From Myrica gale (lineage: Eukaryota > Streptophyta > Magnoliopsida > Fagales > Myricaceae), in NCBI GenBank assembly GCA_963930655.1, contig OZ005608.1, forward strand, positions 17,819,271 through 17,883,270: a stretch of DNA of 64,000 nucleotides, in the 5' to 3' direction. Shown piece by piece: positions 31,101 through 43,387 of this stretch. Made by a program: the position numbers and the translations under genes. The notes beneath the pieces are model-generated. The model saw nothing but the letters and a program-made list of their open reading frames with translations, was not told the origin of the DNA and searched no databases. Position 1 is the stretch's first letter, and the number at the start of each line of letters is the position of its first letter.

Positions 31101-34100
31101 CTTCTTTTATGAATTCGTTTTTGCCATTTTCCTATGTATTCGTTTTGATTTAACTCAAGGGGCCATATTTTTGGCCAATGTATGACCTAAGTTTAATGTT
31201 TATGGTACATTAATTTTCTTATGAAATTTCATTTAAGATTTCCTCTAGATACTTTCTTTATCATTGTGAAAGCTTATTACTACAAGTCTATTATTATTTT
31301 CCTATGAGTCGAATTTATTCAAAGAAGATTTCTTTTATGAATTTATTTTTCCATTGCTTATATTTATACTCCATAATTCATGAAGTTAGATATATGAAGA
31401 GAAATTTTATTTCTCATTGCCGAAAATCTCTAAGTAGAGAAAATATGGTGTATAAGTCTATAGTTATGAAATTATGTTGAGCTAATAGATTATCTTGTAT
31501 TCTTGATTAGGTAATCTTAATCACCTTTGGGTAGTTTTAATGACCATTAGAGAAAATTAAGTGATAAATTATTAGGTATATAAGATAGCTTGATATAGAA
31601 TTTAAAAGATAAGTTAGTGTGTTATTAAAGAAATATGTTAGTGAGCCTATCATAGTGAAAAGCTAATGCATTTATAAAAGAGATAAGCTAATGTGCTTAT
31701 CATAGTGATAAGCTAGTGTGTTAATGGAGATAAGCTATTGTTTTTATCTAGAGATAAGTTGATATACCTTATATGGTGATAGGCTAGAGTGCATATAGTG
31801 GTGATAAACCAATGTACCTATGTGATAAGTGGTACGTGAAATGAAAAGAAAAGAAATAAAGTGGAGAGCAAGGTAGTCTACGTGAAAGGCAAGGAGCAAT
31901 TTGAAATAGCTATAGATGATTCATGTGAAGGCTTTTGTGAAGAGACAAAGCAATTAAGTGACTTGAAGAAGATAAGACAAGAGACCTTGTCAACCGCCCA
32001 TGGTAGCCAATAGTATTAGGCGTTATTAACAAAGTTCTCCTTTCCCTTGGACATGAAATGATCCAAGTTCACTCCTCACACACTTCTTCACGCCCTGCCA
32101 CCCCACTCAGTTTTTTGGTCGAATAATATAGAGAGTAGACATTACAAACAAAGTGCTTTTCTCCTTCACGGGTTAGCCTCTCCCAACCTCATTTGAATTC
32201 ACTCCTCACCATTTCACTCGCACAACTTTTCCCCATTTCAGTTTGTTCTCTTTTCTCTTGTGACTGAAACTCTCTCTCTTTTGCTCAGCTCTTACTTTTC
32301 TTCTCTTGTGGCCGAATCTTCCCCTTGCTCAGTTCACTTTTCCTTTTAACAGAAACACACCATTTCAGCTTGCTCTTGTTCTCTTGGCAGAACCACTTCA
32401 AGCTTTAAGCTTTGTCCTTGTTCTTTCTTCAAGCATTTCCAACAGCTGTTCATCTCTTTTCCCTCACCTCAAGCTTCCATCTCAACACCCATAAACACTT
32501 ATCTTAGTCCTTGAAACCATCATAGTGGGAGGAATCGAAAGCTTAAGAGTAGTAAATTTTCTGGTGAAAGTCGAGTGCTTTAGTTGGAGGTAGAGGTAGA
32601 TTTTGTTTTGCATGTGCTGTTTTAATTGTTTTCCTCCATAGTTTTTGATTTTAGATACTTTTATGCTAGGTGCTCTCTTCCCTAATCAGCTTGTGTCCAA
32701 CACCAAGGTAAGGCCGAATGTGATTAGTAGTGAAAATGTTGATGGCCGAACCTTGCATGTCCTGTTTCTCTTTGATTTGGCCAATATATCTTGCTGTCAT
32801 TTTGTATATAATAGTTAGATCTAATAGGTTGGGTCTGCTAGAGTTAATTTTGTGATGTGGTTGATGGAGGAAGGGATTATTTGAAGGTGGAATGTATTCT
32901 TGCTTGAAAACCTCATGCATGTTTTAGTTTGGTGTAGATCTGGACATTTCATGATGATTAGCACCTCCTAGGTTGTGAGTTTGGTTGCTGGAGGTTGTCA
33001 TTATATGTTTGGATGGCATGCACATAGGTTGTTGGCGGCCGAATGGCTTAGAAGTGAAATCTAGGTTGAAGGCCGAAAGATTGGAGTTAAAGAACCCTAG
33101 GTTTGATGCTATGTTTTGGTTTAATGTTGCATGCAATTGGAAAATCACTAAATAGATCAAGATTAAAGGTTCAATAATGGAATTATGAGTGTTAAGTTAA
33201 AATGGAAAGAAACCCTAGGTAAAACCGGATTAGCAAGTGAGAAATTGATTGCAAGTACATATGTACCTAAGGCCGAATATATGGATGTGCAAAGGAAGTT
33301 TTATGGTATGATGTAAAACTTAAAAATCATATGCTTAGAAGGGTGCCTCGGGTTTGGATAGTAGATGGAGTATATAATCCATGATTAGAGTTGGATAAGA
33401 TGAAATGACTAGTTAACAAAGAGTAGCCCTAATGTATGAGATTAAGAATATGTCAAGCTTGGATTTTGGCACCATATAGCTTGCTGTTTTTGAGACTTGA
33501 TTAAGATATGAATATAATCGATTTCAAGCCATGTAATTAAGTTAATTAGGGCTTTTGTCAGCAGCCTATCTAAGGGATTAAGGTGAAGTGAAGTAGATCA
33601 GCAAGTCTATAGAGGACAAAAGAGGTTAAGTTAGTGGAATTAGATGGAGTTAGACCTTACGAGTTGCTGTTATGGATTTAGGATTCTATGATGTTATGAT
33701 AATTACTTTTCTCGAGTGTTTTATGTAAGTTTTCTAAAGTGAACCTTTGAAAATAAAATAGTATTTTCAGAAATATACTTTTGGAAAAACCGAACTAATT
33801 TCAAGTATTTTTCTTTGTGTTTATGTGATTAATTTCTAAGCATCTAAGTGTGATAATTGAATCGCTTGTAGGCGAAGCACCGTCTCATAATCAAGGAGAC
33901 CAAGGTAAGTGGAAGTAAGTGGATTGTAAGTAAACTTACATTTTGCAAAACTGGAATGATACACTGCATAACTTTACATGAACAAGCATGGCATTATAAG
34001 CAAGCATGACATACACGAGCATTGCATGATTTTCTAAAGAGATTTTTTATGCAATGACATATGAGAAGTTTTATGATAAGTCAAGTCAAGTTAAGGGCTC

Positions 34101-34889
34101 TGGTCGGTACCGTACCATCAAGATGGACTCCCATACCGAAGGACGAATGCGAGAAGGTTGGGTGAATCCTAAGAGGTAGTGCAACCACACTGAAGGACAA
34201 ATGTGAGAAGGTGTGGACCTCCAAGGGTCGTGTCTAGCTATCAGGCCTGGGGCAACTACAAGGGCTAGCTCGACCAAATGAAATGTCCCCAAGGGTAAAG
34301 GAGACAGTTCCGATGGGAATGCACAACCCTGACTTCAGGGGTCAAATGGAGCGTAAGTAGCCCACAAGTCAAGAAGGAATTATTTTTCAAGGGCCATGAG
34401 CCAATTTCAAGAACAAGAACATGTTTTACGATCAAGAGCATATGCATAACCATGAGACATGCATGTGCATCATGATTTACGAATTCTCATGATATTCAAG
34501 TTCAAGCATTAAGATCATGTTTTTCAAGTTATGTTTTTCCCTTACTCAGTCTTTTTAACTCACGTTTTTAAAACTGTATCATTCCAGATGCTTCAGGCGA
34601 AGGAAGTCAGGAGGACTATCTGACTTAGAAGGAAGACACTTATATGTTTTGGTCGTGACATGATCGATGTGATCTGTCACCTATATATGTGTTATTCATG
34701 TGTTGTGTAATCTAAGATACTATGCTAAATTGAGGACTTTTATGAAGTTATGTTGTTATGTATTTGGCCCGTCTCTCTCTCAATCCTATGTTCTTTCCGC
34801 TGTATGTTTAAGGAAGCACGCTGGAGCTAACCTCTGGGGTTGCTCGCGGCTGTCACAGTCCCCTGCGGGACTGCGTTCGGGGCGTTACA
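31101..34889 (+). mobile_element. Long solo-LTR-like gypsy insertion, copy E2 (5' end lost)
   Basis: Alignable with E1 and E3 from just inside their 5' ends: ATGAATTCG... leads to GGCCATATTTTTGGCCAATGTATGACC near 31161, as in E1 near 24854. It runs to the shared 3' end GTTCGGGGCGTTACA at 34889. The first 15 or so bases (TGTGAGACCCCGATT) are missing. AAGAT follows the right end but no AAGAT precedes the left, so the left junction was lost. The copy is more diverged from E1 and E3 than they are from each other and has no (AT)n tract. Confidence 0.65.
34130..34345 (+). ncRNA. Candidate structured-RNA domain of the long LTR (E2)
   Basis: Two scaffold hairpins are clear. At 34130-34162, CCCA-ta-CC pairs with GG-t-TGGG. 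At 34185-34216, CCACACT pairs with GGTGTGG. Each encloses GAAGGA on the 5' side and GAGAA on the 3' side. The inner pair is CG/CG in the first and CA/TG in the second, a compensatory change. GTTCC-gatg-GGAAT and CCCTG-actt-CAGGG follow at 34307-34340. Confidence 0.58.
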
Positions 34890-35005
34890 AAGATGACCTC
34901 GGAGAACCACGTTCCAAGTTGCACCAAGACAACCTTGGAGAACCACGGTTCCTAGTCGCACCTAAGATGACCTCGGAGAACCACGACTCCCAGTCGCACT
35001 AAGAT
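34890..35005 (+). repeat. Minisatellite of the Tat-like element, part 1 (period about 37 bp)
   Basis: Three units of the form AAGATGACCTCGGAGAACCA plus a variable half ending ...GTCGCACCT. It continues after the E3 insertion at 39106-39180 with two more, increasingly diverged, units. It lies between pol and the antisense ORF. Minisatellites in this position are a known habit of Tat/Ogre elements. Confidence 0.85.
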
Positions 35006-37830
35006 TGTGAGACCCCGATTTTCTCCTACGTAATTCCTTATGTATTATTTTTATTTTTCCAATGTAATAGCTTTTATTTCTTAATGGGGCTATGTTTTGG
35101 CCAATGTATGGCCTAATCTTTATGTTATGGTATTTCGATTAAAATGGGATTTTATTTCATAAAATCTCTTTAAATAATTTTAATGCCATTTTATGCAAGT
35201 ATAAATTATATTCATATTAGGAGCCGAAATTTCAAGTAAGTTTCCCTCTTGCAAATTTATATTTTTCATTTGCTTAATATGATTCATGGACCATAGAATT
35301 TGAATTATGATTTAATTATTTCTTTGTATAAGCCGAAAATTATAATAGATTAAATGATGAATATTTTGTGAATACATGGATTAAATATTGTATATCTTCT
35401 ATATGAGACATGCAATATTATCATATGGCCTATATTATTAATAGAATTTCCATTTGAATATACATGATAAGCTATGTAGTTATGTGATAAGGTTAAAGAT
35501 GATTTAATTGATAAGCACACTTGCTTATCATAGTGATAAGCAAGCATGATAAGTTAGGAAACTTTTAGAGTGATAAGACCTTGTGATTATTGTAGAGATA
35601 TGCTAGGGTCATTATCACATGATAAGAGAACATGCTTATGAGATGATAAGCTATTGGAATGAAGTAGATAAGCAAGAGAGCTTATGAAGTGATAAGTTAG
35701 GTGAGAATGAAACTAAGTTGAAAGTTGGTTGCCATTTAATGTGGAAGTAACTAGGTTGGTTGAAAAGCAACCAAACCAAGTTAAATGCAAGCCATTTACG
35801 TGTAAGGCTAGGGGATGATTTTGAAAAGCCATAAAACAAGGCCATGTGAAGTGTAAGGGATGTGTAAGTAGTGTAAGATGATGAGACAACTCATGGAAGT
35901 AAAAAGAGAAGAGAAAAAGTGAGAAAGGGGAGTGAATGTCGATGGAATGCATGGAGGAAAGAGAATGTGCAAAGAGATAAGGAAGTGATGTGAGAGAGAG
36001 GTGAAAAGAAAGAAAAAGAAAGAGAGAGGGAGGCTTAGGAGAATGTCGACCAAGGCCCCCCCTTCACCATTTTCCATTTTTGCTTTTCCATTTCTCTCTC
36101 TCTTGTCAACTCACTCTCTCAAACTTCATGTCAAGTGCTTTGGGAGACTCAATCTCACACATTTCCTCTTGACCTAAACACTCAAGCATTTCACTCTCAA
36201 ACCTCTCCTCTCTTGGCCGAATGTTGCAAGTTCTCTCAACCCTTACCATTTTGCTTCTCCTAGCCGAACAACACACTCCACATTCAAGGTTTGTGCTATT
36301 TCATTTTGCACCTAAACCACTTTCTTCTAGCTTACCAAATCTCATTCCAAAAGCCAAGTAAATCTCTCTTGTTGTAGACAAAAATCCTACCTTGAAAACC
36401 TAGCCATTTGACACCATTTTTCTTCAAGCTTACCATGTCCTCTTCACCACCATAGAGCTTCCTTTAAACCAAGCTTGGACATTCCTAAGGAGGGTGGACC
36501 GAATCTTTGAAGGAGGAAAAGGGATAGGAAGAATTGGTAAAGAGTGAAGGTAAGATTAGTTTCATTGATGTTCTTGCCTTAAGCATCACAAGTACTAACC
36601 ATAGATGCTTTATTTTCTAGGTGCTCAAGCTTGGATAAACAACAAGGTAAGACCAAATGTGATGATGTTGGTTTAGCATAAGTGGCCGAATGGTTCATGT
36701 ATAGATCTTGAAGTTTTAGTTTGTTAAATGCCTTGATGTTGTTAGATCTTGGATGCTTAGGAACCCTAGGTTGTTTACATGCTATATCTAACCATGGAAG
36801 CCCTAGATCTAAGGTTGTATGTGAAGAAAAATGTAAATGGAGAACAATGCAAGCTAAAGGAAGTTAGATCTAAGTTTTGATATGTTGGGTTGATGAAAAA
36901 AAAATGATATCTTTGTTTAGATCTATGGATATTAGTGTGAATAAAGAGTAGATCTATTGTTGATGGAATTATTTGATGAAAAGATTAAGTGCATGCATGC
37001 TAGTTAGGTCACAAATGCAAAGGATATGCATGATATGATTTTTAGCATGAAAAGGTAACATTTTGGGGTATGGCCGAAAATGAGCTATGTGGATTTTCAT
37101 TTATAGTTTTGAATATGTATAGATCTGGACATTGACCTTAACATGTGCAAGATTTATGACCTTAATGCATAGTAGATGATTATGTTAAGTATTGGAAGCA
37201 TGCATATTGAAGGAAATAAAAGAAAACTAATCATTTGGGTAAAAACATGTGTTGGCCGAATGCCATGAGTATGGTGTATGGTGTTGGTGCTTTGATTTAT
37301 AGATATTAGATTGTGAAATTGTTGATTGGAGGATGGGATCACCCTTGGAGAAAAAGTTGTGATTAATTGGTGCATAAATGGTAGTGGCCGAATATTGTAA
37401 GAAGAGGTAACCCTAAGTGCAATTCATGATTTATGTATTTTCATTGTTGTGTTGGATAAGAAAATTAGAATTAGGCTAGTTGGAATAATATTATAGAGCC
37501 ATGATTTTTATTAAATATTATTGAAACCCTAGTTAAGTTTTACTCGGGTTTTATTTGAGGTTTAAAGTCTAAGTTAAGATTTAATCATGAATAATTTATT
37601 AATAGTTAGATATAAGGTTTTAATGTAGTACGTGTAATAAAAAGAGACTTAGGTTTAAGCCTAAACCTATGAGTATTATTTAACCCTAATCGAGACATGT
37701 ACATGGATGAATATATTTTTATTTCAATAAAAATATTAATGATTTAATAAGCTAAGTTTTGAATATTTGTTAAGGAAAAGAATAAAATAATTATTTTGTA
37801 ATTAAATGAATTTCAGTCATATGTATATAT

Positions 37831-37831
<1 letters not shown>

Positions 37832-37864
<33 letters not shown>
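37832..37864. repeat. (AT)n microsatellite in E3
   Basis: About 16 AT dinucleotides, at the position equivalent to the longer tract in E1. Confidence 0.95.
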
Positions 37865-37866
<2 letters not shown>

Positions 37867-38281
37867 TCGATTGATGACTGATTTTCAAAAAGAAATGATT
37901 TCATAATTCTTAAAGTCTAAAAGAATATTTGAATCGCTTGTAGGCGATCCACGTGTCTGTATACACGAACAAGAAGACCAAGAGTAAGTGGATACTGTAA
38001 GTGGACAGTAAGTATTTCTTTTCAAAACTGGAATGACACACTGCATCGTTTCATGAACAAGTATGGATTTTAAGAAAGCATGACATGATATGAATTTCAT
38101 GAACAAGCATGAATTTTAAGCAAGTATGAATTTTAAGCAAGCATGACATGACATGTGCATTGCATGAATTTTTCAAGAAGAAAATTATGCAATGATTTTT
38201 ATGGAAAGAATATGAGAAGTTTTATGAAACGATAAGTTAAGATTAAGGGCACTGGTCGGTACCGTACCATCAAGTTGGACT

Positions 38282-38495
38282 CCCATACCGAAGGACATTT
38301 ATGAGAAGGATGGGTGAATCCAAGAGGCTGTGCAAGCCACACTGAAGGACAATGAGAAGGTGTGGTGCCTCCAAGGGTCGTGTCTAGCCATCAGGCCTGG
38401 GGCCACTTCAAGGGCTAGCTCAACCAGATGTTAAGGTCTCCAAGGGAATTCGGGGACGGTTCCGAAGGGAACGCACAACCCTGACTTCAGGGGTC
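38282..38495 (+). ncRNA. Candidate structured-RNA domain of the long LTR (E3)
   Basis: At 38282-38314, CCCAT(a)CC pairs perfectly with GGATGGG around GAAGGACA...TGAGAA, with inner pair CA/TG. At 38337-38365, CCACACT pairs with GGTGTGG; its inner loop has shrunk (GGACAATGAGAA), so that copy may no longer form the inner stem. GTTCC-gaag-GGAAC and CCCTG-actt-CAGGG follow (38459-38493). The order is the same as in E1 and E2. Confidence 0.58.
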
Positions 38496-38799
38496 AAATG
38501 GAGCGAGCCCACAAGTAAAAGACATGAAATAATTATGATAAGGCCAACAAGGGCACAAGTACGAATAAACAATTTTTAAGGGCCAAGGGCCAGTTTTACA
38601 AGCAAGTATGAAAGAAAGTGTTTTTCAAGGGCCTGGGGCCGAAAACACTAAGCAAGAGCATATGCATAATTCATGAGCATGCATATGCATCAATTATCAA
38701 GTTTTCTTTCTTTCATGATTAAGCGGGCATAAGTCAAGAGCATGATTTAAGTTTTATGTTTTTCCCTTACTGAGTCTTTTTGACTCACGTTTTTAAAAT

Positions 38800-38853
38800 T
38801 GTGTCATTCCAGATGTATCAGGTGAAGAGAGTCAGGAGGACTACCTGACCTAG
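38800..38853 (+). other. Exon-like 3' module of E3 with in-frame tail
   Basis: ATTCCAG is followed by D-V-S-G-E-E-S-Q-E-D-Y-L-T and a TAG. E2 has D-A-S-G-E-G-S-Q-E-D-Y-L-T and a TAG at 34587-34629. Differences between copies tend to be in-frame substitutions. Confidence 0.45.
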
Positions 38854-39105
38854 ATGCCCAAGATATTATGTTTCGCATTTTGTTGATAGTGACACGAGCG
38901 TCACTAATTGGGTTCTAATATGTTAATTATATGTTTTGTATGAACTTAATGAGAACCCTGTTTATGTAAGAATTTGCTCGAACCCCTCGCGATCCTGTAC
39001 GTTTCCGCTGTAATTAAGTAAGAATATAAGTAAGAACGCTGGAGCCATCCGGAGGATAGCTCGCGGCTGTCACGGTCCCTGCGGGATGCCGTTCGGGGCG
39101 TGACA

Positions 39106-39180
39106 AAGATGACCTCGGAGAACCACAACTCCTAGTCGCACCTAAGAAGATCTCGGAGAACTATGGTTCCCATCATAACA
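39106..39180 (+). repeat. Minisatellite of the Tat-like element, part 2
   Basis: Continues the unit AAGATGACCTCGGAGAACCA after the E3 insertion. The second unit begins AAGAAGATCTCGGAGAACTA and the array then decays. Confidence 0.8.
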
Positions 39181-39438
39181 AAGACGAGCTTTAATATTTG
39201 CAAAGGAATTCACGCAAATGATGCGACCAAGAACCTTTACAGAAAATAAACGAAGCTCGAATTGACCGTATAGCCAAGGCTTACCACAAGAGCAAATTAG
39301 AGACATTCGAATATCAAAACAGAAAAATCCAGAAGTCAAAATTAAGGTACATAGGAATTAAGAAGTTCGGAAAACAACCAAAAGTCTTACAAAAATTTAA
39401 TCCTCCGAAAGAGGAGGATCAAGATAACGAGGTCCTAG

Positions 39439-41855
39439 CTAGGCAACAAGCTCTTCATAACTTTCTTTCTCGCAATCCTTCCTAAGTACCTTGAAGTTGC
39501 TTCCCTCTCGCTCACAAGCTAGGTGAAAATGAAAAATGGTTGCACCAATACTTTTACGTATCAGAACTTCAGGATTCTCTAGATAAGCTGGAATGGCCGA
39601 CAATTGCTGAATTCTATGACCAAGGGAGGCACGATCTTCCTCCATCCGCTTCCTTTCTGCGCCGAAAGAATCTGCACCTTCACGAATATGGCGACGAGCC
39701 TCCACCAGGTCAGTCCGCAACATCTCATCCCTCTTCAACAAGGCTGCAAGGTAATCCATGAAATGCTGATCTAACTCGCCCTTGTCTTGAGTATGCTGGG
39801 TGAAAGACTAAATAACAACCCAAGAGGGGGTGAATTGAGTTTTAGTACAAATTAAACCTTTTCAAGAAAATTTAAGCAATATAGTCGTAAGACATAAAAC
39901 ACTGCAAAGAGATATATGAAACAAGTATAAGGGAGAGATAGAGTTAGAGAGATGACATCGTGATTTTAGGTAGTTCGGTCAACACTTGCCAACATCCACC
40001 CCAAGGCTATTGACTTCCTTGAGCTTCATTCACTATTCTTCAAATAGTAAATACACCTTAGCTTTCGGGGTGCTAAGAAACATTAACAAAGCATTTTGCG
40101 AGCTCACACTTCAACTCTCTCTACAAATCCAAAATTTCAAGGTATTTCTTCTACTCTCACAAGTAGGACCAAGTGTTTGCCTAACACTCAAATGGTTCTC
40201 AAAAGGTGGGTACAAAGGAATAATAAGGAATGACTCTTTAAGCCAAATAAACAAGTGAAAAGCACAAAACGTGTGAAATGGATCTCTAAGATGAATCAGC
40301 AAATGAAAAGCTCAAAAGTGTGCAAGAGGACAAGATTCTTGAGGAAAAGCTAAAGTTTGGTAGGTAGCAGCACAAGCTCTCTTGGTAGGTGCGTTCTTCT
40401 CTCCTCTTCAAAGCTCTTTTTCTCTTTAGAAGTTAGGGCAAAGAGTAATTACAAGTGTGTTGCCTCTTCTTAAAGAAATTTCTCTCTGTTTTGAGGCTGG
40501 ATCGTCAATGATGAGCAAGAGGATAAGATTTAACAATGAAGCTTTGGTCTTGAAGGAATCAACAAAGGATTTCTTTGGATCTAGCTTTCTCTCTCTTTTG
40601 GAGGTAGATTTTGAATGATGATGGAAATCCCTACTTTCTCTTTCTATCTCATTCTGTTTGTAGTCTTCTAGGTTTCAACGGTCTTCAAGTAGCTTTATTG
40701 TACCGTTGGAGAGGTTTAAATGACTTTTTGAATCATTTTGAATGAGCTGACGACGTTCCAGGATTTCTGCAAAATCTTGGTATGTGTCGACACATGGTCA
40801 ACATGTGTTGACACTTTCAAAAATTGGTCTGGAATTTTGCTCTCGGGAGACAGTGCAATGTGTCGACACTAGTCTTCAATGTATACACATTGAAACTTAT
40901 TTTGAAATTTTTGTTTTCTGGTGCCAGTACAATGTGTCAACACCATGAATTCAGCATTTTGGAGTAAATCCAATGTGTCGACACTTATAAGTGCTGGATA
41001 GAAAAATCAGCATCCTGAAAGTGTCTAATCCATTCCAAAACTTCTTTAAACTCCTACATTATGAAAAATTGATCTTATCAACTTATGTAATGGTGTTCAA
41101 GTACACACTTAAAAATAATTTAGATAAATAACCTCAATCTTTTGAAATTCATTTTGGAAATTGTGGATTGACAATGTAAAATCTAAAACCCTTCAAAATT
41201 TAGAATTTTTGTTATCATCAAAATCAATTATGGATTGTTTGCAAAACAACCTTGGGCTAACATTGGGACTCGAGGCTCAGACGTTACTGCTCGAAACCTT
41301 CAATTTCTCGTTGCATCTCGGCAATAGTTGCATCCCCAGAAGCAATTTCACCATCTAGAGCCTTCACCCTAACCTCAAAGATCTCGACCTGAGAATGAGC
41401 GCAATGAGCCACAGTACGCAACTTAGACGACCTCTTCTTCTCAACTTAGACGAGCTGACCGAACTTTGAATCATGCACCAACTTGAAAGATCAAGGGCAG
41501 CTAACATCGATAAGACACGAGACATGTTCTGCACTATTTGATCAACCTGCATATATTGCGACGGAGGTAGAGCTTCGATCATCAATTCCTCAACCAATAA
41601 AGGTTGAGTGTAAGGTCTTGAACGCCAAGCATATTTAACCGAAGGTGGACACGGGATTGGAGAATCAGACTCCTCAAAAGATTCCGGGGTTGATTCATCT
41701 GTTGGAGATGCGTCATGTTCTTTGCTCCTAGCTGAAGGAACTAGAGGCAACCTTGAACCACCAGCAATGGAAGCCCCAAGCACACTAGATTGCCGTGAAG
41801 AAGGTACTTCTGCCCCAAAAGAAATCATAGGGGGAGCCTTCGATGTCAGGAGCAT
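39439..41855 (-). pseudogene. Antisense ORF (aORF) of the Tat-like element, split by a solo LTR
   Basis: Two minus-strand coding blocks flank the copia solo LTR at 39801-41262. The N-terminal block (41855 down to 41364) starts M-L-L-T-S-K-A-P-P-M-I and is Ser/Pro/Glu-rich. A frameshift near 41480 moves the reading into another frame, where an Ala/Glu/Lys-rich coiled-coil segment (E-I-F-E-V-R-V-K-A-L-D-G-E-I-A) runs to the LTR. The C-terminal block (39796 down to 39439) continues as coiled coil (R-D-E-M-L-R-T-D-L-V-E-A-R-R-H-I) and ends with E-E-L-V-A and a stop. The frame is continuous across the insertion once the LTR and one target-site copy are ignored. Extra antisense ORFs between pol and 3' LTR are known in Tat elements; their function is not established. 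Confidence 0.6.
39801..41262 (-). mobile_element. Solo LTR, Sirevirus-like copia family 1
   Basis: On the minus strand it starts TGTTAGCCC (at 41262) and ends GACTTTCA (at 39801), matching the LTRs at 14485 and 60405. Flanks are CTGGG (39796-39800) and TTGGG (41263-41267), a 5-bp target duplication with one change. No internal sequence is present. The palindrome zone is degenerate: GTGTCGACAC-type sites remain near 40797, 40860 and 40976. The terminal CCCAA...TTGGG hairpin is present at 39815-39835. Confidence 0.85.
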
Positions 41856-43387
41856 CCCAAAGAGGCAGAGTCCAACAGAACAGCTGTGTTTATAGGACCC
41901 ACGAGAGTACTAGGAAACTCGGAAATGAGAGAGTAAAGGAAGAGGCTTGGAAGACAGGAAAAGGTGTAAGGGCTAATAAGCCGAAGAAAAGCAACCCTAT
42001 ATACAAAAATATAGAGTGTCTAATGACCAAGATGCCCATAATGAAGGCGCATCATTTCAAGATATCCTTTGAAAATCCCAAAGCAATGCCAACATTAAAG
42101 TTGACAAGAAAAAAAAGACGAAATTGTACAAAAGTCAGGTACGAAATGCGAGGCATCAAAGATTTTCTAAAAATCCCGAAATGACGTATGTCTGACCACA
42201 ATCAAATGAATCAGAAAATTCATAGTCTAGTAAAAATTAAGTGATCAAGCTAAATTACCAAAGTGCCCATCATCGTGGGGGGTGAACGAAGCGTCTTCTT
42301 AGGGAAATTCGAGAAAACGTCGAATTAAAGTCGGAAATCAAGCCACATTGATGCCATGAAGGCCACGATCGAACATGCACGTCGGTAGCAACATCTATAA
42401 AAGGGTAAACACATATCCATGGATGAAAAAAGCAAAAAAGCAACTCTAGCAAAATAGGTGAAATTAACTAGCTCCCCTACCTTCCTCTCAATGTCCTCAC
42501 CATCATTGCCAGCTACGCAGCAAAGCAAAATGTTGATGACTGGAAATAATTCAAATTGGTGTCTCGAAAATTCCATCACGCAACTTCAAACGATTTATCA
42601 TATAGAAGGTGAATCTTAAAGATTACTCGACCTCGTGGCTACCAACCGACATCTGGCATCAACTCAAAAGGCACTGCCAATAAGTGAGGACTCCTCACGA
42701 AGTCTTCATGGCGGCGGTTCGACAACTGCGCAAAGAAGGAGCTACTCCTGAAGCCATCTACAAGCTAAGAGGAGCAACTTCAGAAGGGCGTAAGTCATCC
42801 CGATACTTCCTAGCAATCATTTACCATTCCGTAGAGGAAGAAATATTCTGCCAACAAGAACGAGACATGATCTGGAGCTTAAGGATACAGCTCGGAAGAA
42901 AAGGGATGAAGATGCTTACTAGGACAATAAAAGGCTGGCTGACACATCACATCGGATATGGAGGTATAATTTTCCAAGTGGTGAATTATATCCTATGTCC
43001 AAATGGCTACAGTCCACCCTTCATGGCGGACCGCGAGAGAAAAGGTCAAAGAAGAGACCTTTGTAAAACATGTTATGTGAATAGATTGTTCAAACACCTT
43101 TATGAATACATGTTAAGGCAATGTTATTCGAAGTCTGGATGTTTTATTTCATTTCCAGTAATTAATGAAATTAAGTTTTATTTCGTAAAAGTTCTTTTTA
43201 TGGGTTGCATGGTTTGAAATAAAATATATCATTCAAAATCAAATTAGATGGCTACAATTCGATCAAAAGGATAAACCTCCAAAAATAAACCAACAAGACA
43301 GGAGCTACACATCGTTGACGATGGAAACAGAAACCATATTTGGTAACAACTGTCCAAATAAAACTGGTACGACATGCGTAGCCTACA
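41856..43387. other. 3' region of the Tat-like element; one unexplained ORF
   Basis: Mostly non-coding by eye. The plus-strand frame 42684-43217 (177 codons, beginning M-R-T-P-H-E-V-F-M-A-A-V) is the longest here. I recognise no domain in it, and its second half is AT-rich and probably spurious. No integrase motif (HHCC or D,D-35-E) is seen. Confidence 0.35.

Larger units (their letters stand above)
35006..39105 (+). mobile_element. Long solo-LTR-like gypsy insertion, copy E3 (4100 bp)
   Basis: Starts TGTGAGACCCCGATTTTC and ends GTTCGGGGCGTGACA. It is flanked by the target duplication AAGAT (35001-35005 and 39106-39110), inside a unit of the Tat minisatellite. It is collinear with E1 over most of its length: GATAAGC-rich zone, pyrimidine-rich zone, GGCCGAA-rich zone, (AT)n at 37832-37864, hairpin domain, and the exon-like end at 38806-38853. 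No coding region or second LTR is present. Confidence 0.78.

Noticed and set aside
42684-43217. 177-codon plus-strand ORF as a possible integrase or gag-like gene
   Set aside because: It has no HHCC, D,D-35-E or other known motif and becomes AT-rich in its second half. Kept only as a note in the 3' region.
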